A stretch of 16,388 bases of DNA from Bacteroidota bacterium (GTDB taxonomy: Bacteria > Bacteroidota > Bacteroidia > Flavobacteriales > Weeksellaceae), in assembly GCA_023419095.1 (NCBI GenBank), contig JAEZYN010000022.1, positions 1 through 16,388 of the forward strand, given 5' to 3'. Positions 14,552 to 16,388 of this stretch are shown here, in pieces. The stretch's first letter is position 1. Each line of letters opens with the position of its first letter. Below the pieces are notes generated by a model. It was not told the origin of the DNA. It saw only the letters and a list, made by a program, of their open reading frames with translations, and made no database searches. A program made the position numbers and the translations under genes.

Positions 14552-14582
14552 AATAAAAGGAGGCTCCCAGATCGGGAGCCTC
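14552..14582 (-). terminator. Terminator of the catalase gene
   Basis: GAGGCTCCC (14560-14568) and GGGAGCCTC (14574-14582) form a perfect 9-bp GC-rich stem around a 5-base loop. On the minus strand it is followed by CTTTTATTT. It lies 20 bp beyond the catalase stop. Confidence 0.9.
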
Positions 14583-14602
14583 ATTATATATAAGGAGTGG
14601 TT

Positions 14603-16388
14603 TTAGGCTGGAAGTGGTTTCATTTCGCGGTCCCAAAAACGGTGAAGGATGATGGATCCTGCAAAAAGATCCAGATCGCCTTCAGTGACGATTCCGTCAG
14701 CAGGTAAAGTAAAATCCGGAATTGCTTTCTTCAAAAGATCTGCGCCGTTTCCATCTGCGCCGAACGGTTTGCAGTGTTTATAGGCCTCCGCTACGAAATG
14801 AACGGCACCCGCATGTTCCATAAGGGTTTTCACACTTTCGCCGCCCGGAATGTAGACCGCGTCAAAAACTACCGATGCCGTGGTGAGTAAACTGTCGTCC
14901 ACCTGATACTGATCACCAGATTCTGTCGTTACAAAACCATCTCTCGGCGCAATGATTTGAACCAGCGCATCCATTTCGCAAAGGACTTTCTTTACTTTCG
15001 TAAATGCTTCGTCACTTACGCCATCGGCGGTTAAAATAGCGATTCTTCTGGCTTTGATGTTGGTCGGAAGTTTATTCGCCATACTTACAGAGGGCGCCTC
15101 CGTAATCGGTAATTCCGCCTTGAACGAATGATAATCTTCGAGTTTACCATCCGCAGGAATGCTGTGTGTTATTGGTTGAGGCAGTCTTTCAGGAACCAGA
15201 CCCAAGTGATCACCGACTTTATTTGCGAGTTCTTTATCTACTTCAAGCAGCATATTCACCATTCTTTGGCGAATTGGAACCAGTTTCACTTTACCCAGTT
15301 CAAAAGAAAACGCATTTTGCACATGACGTTTTTCATGATCGGTCAAACTGTTATAAAACAACGTAGGCTGGCTGAAATGATCGAAGAAACTTCTGCTTCG
15401 GTTGCGAATTTTTCTGGAATCGATGCGTTCTTCAAATGAGGTGAAGCCGCCTTCTTTCATCATGGCCTGAAACGGGCAGCCCTGCGCCATCGAATTCGGA
15501 TGGTAGGAAACTTTACCTTTCGGAATCTGCATGCGGTGCATACCGTCACGCTGGTTATTCGTCACATCAGGAATTGAACGGTTAATCGGAATCTCGTGGA
15601 AATTCGGGCCGCCCAAACGCGAAAGTTGGGTATCTGTATAAGAGAAAAGCCGTCCCTGAAGCAGTGGGTCGTTGGTGAAATCAATCCCCGGAACGATGTG
15701 CCCCGGATGAAAAGCAATCTGCTCGGTTTCTGCAAAGAAATTATCAGGATTACGGTTTAAGGTCATCTTGCCGATAATTTCCACAGGTACCAGTTCTTCA
15801 GGTATCAGTTTCGTGGGATCCAGCAGGTCGAACGGGAATTTATGTTCATCTTCCTGCTTAACAATCTGTACACCCAATTCCCACTCAGGATAGTGCCCAT
15901 TATCAATTGCTTCCCACAAATCACGGCGGTGAAAATCGGTATCCTTACCCGCCAGCCTTTGCGCTTCGTCCCAGGCCAGGCCGAGGACGCCTTGAAGGGG
16001 CTTCCAGTGAAACTTAACAAAATGTGACTCACCTTCTTCGTTGATAAACCGGAAAGTATGGATCCCGAATCCTTCCATTGACCGTAAAGTTCGGGGGATT
16101 CCTCTGTCACTCATTTTCCAGATCACATTGTGCATGGTTTCCGGCATTAGGGAGACAAAATCCCAAAAGGTGTCATGTGCAGATGCCGCCTGTGGAATCT
16201 CATTATGAGGCTCAGGCTTCACAGCATGCACCAGATCCGGGAACTTCATGGCATCCTGGATGAAAAATACCGGCATATTATTACCTACCAGGTCGTAATT
16301 ACCTTCCTGTGTGTAAAATTTCACTGCAAAACCGCGCACATCCCGTGGCAAGTCGGTGGATCCCCTGCTTCCCTGGACGGTAGAAAAC
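14603..16388 (-). CDS. katE: HPII-type large-subunit catalase, 5' end beyond the window
   Basis: A heme catalase breaking down hydrogen peroxide. The gene is incomplete: the frame is open to the right edge, where FSTVQGSRGSTD precedes LPRDVRGFAVKFYTQEGN, the standard catalase core. The TTG at 16351 is not a start. The catalytic His (in the upstream VHARG region) is off-window; the distal Asn is seen in LVGNNMPVFFIQDAMKFPD. RLFSYTDTQ carries the heme-ligating Tyr (codon 15638-15640). YHPNSMAQGCPF and the long C-terminal tail mark the large-subunit class. The last 140 residues or so, from RRIAILTADGVSDEAF through AVYIPGGESV to FGADGNGADLL, form the class I glutamine amidotransferase (DJ-1/PfpI)-like domain of HPII catalases, usually without catalytic function. 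About 595 residues are present of an expected 700 or more. A strong terminator follows. Confidence 0.95.
   Translation of the reverse strand, partial: FSTVQGSRGSTDLPRDVRGFAVKFYTQEGNYDLVGNNMPVFFIQDAMKFPDLVHAVKPEPHNEIPQAASAHDTFWDFVSLMPETMHNVIWKMSDRGIPRTLRSMEGFGIHTFRFINEEGESHFVKFHWKPLQGVLGLAWDEAQRLAGKDTDFHRRDLWEAIDNGHYPEWELGVQIVKQEDEHKFPFDLLDPTKLIPEELVPVEIIGKMTLNRNPDNFFAETEQIAFHPGHIVPGIDFTNDPLLQGRLFSYTDTQLSRLGGPNFHEIPINRSIPDVTNNQRDGMHRMQIPKGKVSYHPNSMAQGCPFQAMMKEGGFTSFEERIDSRKIRNRSRSFFDHFSQPTLFYNSLTDHEKRHVQNAFSFELGKVKLVPIRQRMVNMLLEVDKELANKVGDHLGLVPERLPQPITHSIPADGKLEDYHSFKAELPITEAPSVSMANKLPTNIKARRIAILTADGVSDEAFTKVKKVLCEMDALVQIIAPRDGFVTTESGDQYQVDDSLLTTASVVFDAVYIPGGESVKTLMEHAGAVHFVAEAYKHCKPFGADGNGADLLKKAIPDFTLPADGIVTEGDLDLFAGSIILHRFWDREMKPLPA

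Noticed and set aside
16349..16351. TTG as the start of the catalase gene
   Set aside because: The frame continues upstream to the window edge with conserved catalase residues (FSTVQGSRGS), so the gene is cut by the window.

Overview
The window looks like the chromosome of a flavobacterium of the Weeksellaceae (Chryseobacterium/Kaistella type). Three things point there. The phosphatase at 7082-8728 is a PafA with every known active-site residue of the Elizabethkingia/Chryseobacterium enzyme. Several genes start just downstream of the Bacteroidetes -7 promoter element TAnnTTTG, and Shine-Dalgarno sites are mostly absent. Many neighbours (LDH-type malate dehydrogenase, DUF5522, DUF4136, glucosaminidase-LysM) are typical flavobacterial housekeeping genes. 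This placement is inferred from sequence alone.

Layout: malate dehydrogenase (2-928, +) ends at a strong terminator. It is followed by about 1.2 kb with no convincing intact gene (978-2170). That stretch holds two REP-like palindromes beside the frameshifted, truncated N-terminus of a REP-associated (IS200-like, Y1) transposase, plus degenerate copies of a second palindromic repeat. Next is a four-gene minus-strand operon read from 6.9 kb down to 2.17 kb: TetR regulator, TolC-type outer membrane factor, HlyD/EmrA-type adaptor and a 14-helix EmrB/QacA transporter. Together they encode a complete tripartite drug efflux pump with its own regulator. The intergenic region upstream carries a promoter, a palindromic operator candidate and a divergent promoter for pafA.

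From 7.1 to 9.9 kb: secreted alkaline phosphatase pafA (+), a shared terminator, then a minus-strand pair (a 59-residue Cys-rich DUF5522 protein and a DUF4136 lipoprotein), and divergently a 109-residue HExxH protein. The DUF5522 and HExxH genes start only 39 bp apart. An intergenic repeat-like element (9909-9996) precedes a plus-strand run: a PLP enzyme of the ACC deaminase/D-cysteine desulfhydrase family, a secreted glucosaminidase with two LysM domains, and hemL for tetrapyrrole synthesis. A bidirectional-looking terminator separates hemL from the minus-strand old yellow enzyme. The window ends in a minus-strand large-subunit HPII-type catalase whose N-terminus lies beyond the right edge.

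No tRNA, rRNA, CRISPR array or complete mobile element was seen. I did not find a convincing new multi-gene system. The most interesting items are the transposase/REP remnant, the divergent DUF5522/HExxH mini-gene pair with apparently leaderless starts, the regulator whose longest reading frame runs through its own promoter, and the intergenic element at 9.9 kb.
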